A DNA stretch of 64,000 bases, taken from positions 518,712 to 582,711 of the forward strand of contig CABFPE010000006.1 in assembly GCA_900660155.1 (NCBI GenBank), read 5' to 3'. Both the position numbers and the translations under genes were made by a program. Below, one piece after another: positions 63,075-64,000 of the stretch. Source of the stretch: Hofstenia miamia (Eukaryota > Xenacoelomorpha > Acoela > Hofsteniidae). Numbering within the stretch: the stretch's first letter is position 1; every line of letters begins with the position of its first letter. The notes beneath the pieces are model-generated. The model worked only from the letters and a program-made list of their open reading frames with translations. It was not told the origin of the DNA and ran no database searches.

Positions 63075-64000
63075 CTAAAATAACAACATATCAGGAATGA
63101 AAATTAAAAGAATTTTGTAAAGTGCGGCTCTTAAGTTCAAACTGAATAACATCGAAAGAGGCATGAATTGAAAATTTTGAAAATAGGAACCAAGTGTATA
63201 ATACATATAATAATATATATAAATATATGTATAAAGATATATACAGGAATTAAGACGCCTTGCATGTCAAAAATTGTTTCAAAACTGCATTAATCCTATC
63301 TCGACATGGAGCGGGGAAAGGAGTGCTGAGGAAGCACTCCCTTTGAGAAATAATGTTACATCTCTAATGTCAACGATTTGGCCCTAAATTTTTTACTTTT
63401 CCTTAAATTTTGTTGCCAAGACAAATGTATAGGAATAGGAATCATATCTATATCATTTTTCTTGTTATATATATATATCATGTGTATCTTATTTTGCTTT
63501 ATATACTGCATATCTGAAATAAATTACTGCTAAAATTTAATTTTAATACTAGACAAGCCATATATTACGTTAAACGTTAATGTGCATTTTAAATATTAAA
63601 ACCAAATTTTTGAAAAGCACATCAGCTGTCGTAATTGAAATTAATGATACAAACACGAGAGGAAGAACGAACGCATTTATTAATAATATCAAGAAAACCT
63701 ATCTATACAATGACGCTATAAAATCTTAACCACACATTAGTATAGAGCTAGCAGCATACATTGCTATTCAATCCAATAACACTGTATGAAGACATTAATT
63801 TGATTTCGCAATAAAATATATTCAAACATTCAAATACATCTAAACATTTCAAATAATGGTAAGAGTGGGTTGTCAATGACAAAACGAGAAGAGTGTCTAG
63901 ACAGCAAAATGATTCCCTAGAGAGCTAGGGGATCACTGAAAATCAGGAAAACTGACACGGTCAACATGGAAATGATTTAAAAATAAAAATTAGACTTAAG
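63075..64000. other. Upstream intron or 5' region of TBC1D5, with dispersed repeat copy C
   Basis: 63290-63430 carries GGAGTGCT/AGCACTCC hairpin and CTTTGAGAAATAATG sequence shared with copy B at about 57480-57590. The rest is AT-rich, with a short TATATA tract near 63470. The next upstream exon was not found. Confidence 0.5.

Noticed and set aside
1-64000. tRNA genes, CRISPR arrays, LTR or LINE elements
   Set aside because: No cloverleaf with a GTTCGA arm, no spaced direct repeats of CRISPR type and no reverse-transcriptase motif were seen on reading both strands.

Overview
This is an AT-rich eukaryotic window and almost certainly comes from an invertebrate animal. It is dominated by one long, intron-rich host gene on the minus strand. 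Its introns are packed with DNA transposons of the Tc1/mariner, hAT and piggyBac superfamilies, together with MITEs, AT microsatellites and a satellite array. I cannot name the species. I saw no reverse transcriptase or LTR element, no tRNA and no CRISPR.

Host gene: sixteen exons between 63074 and 8016 (minus strand) join in phase into a 574-residue C-terminal part of a TBC1D5-like RabGAP. It has the arginine-finger motif IEQDVVR, the YKQ glutamine-finger motif split from GMHELL by an intron, the TBC core, and the C-terminal SLAGLKQ/DILNGSL region. The 5' end lies beyond position 64000. Intron sizes are strongly bimodal: four are 41-68 bp and the rest run from 0.6 to about 10.9 kb. Two introns look like GC-AG introns. 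A nested plus-strand single-exon gene (58394-58792) inside one intron encodes a small cysteine-rich single-pass membrane protein.

Layout: 1-8015 is the downstream flank, with assembly joins, an unidentified exon-like ORF at 720-1124, a long hairpin MITE and a piggyBac relic. 8271-14398 is an intron with a Tc1 element and a 389-aa DDE transposase flanked by inverted arrays of 21-bp repeats. 17505-27200 is an intron with two paralogous copies of a candidate structured non-coding RNA gene, opposite in strand to TBC1D5, each with conserved upstream elements. 27344-47628 has Tc1 and hAT fossils, a Tc1 element, and a 964-bp hAT element (8-bp target duplication) that carries a 5S rRNA-derived segment. 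49020-59872 has a nearly intact mariner-like transposase, a TIR element with a nucleosome-length-spaced 15-bp motif, an hAT relic, a 1-kb cluster of AT microsatellites, an eight-copy 266-bp satellite and the cysteine-rich gene. 59974-64000 holds the 5'-most exons visible here and little else.

The most interesting items are the paired structured RNA candidate (20201-20660 and 26575-27045), the 5S segment inside the hAT element, the 21-bp inverted arrays around the DDE transposase, and the phased GTGACTCGCGTGACA motif. All homology calls come from reading translations and motifs by eye; no database search was run.
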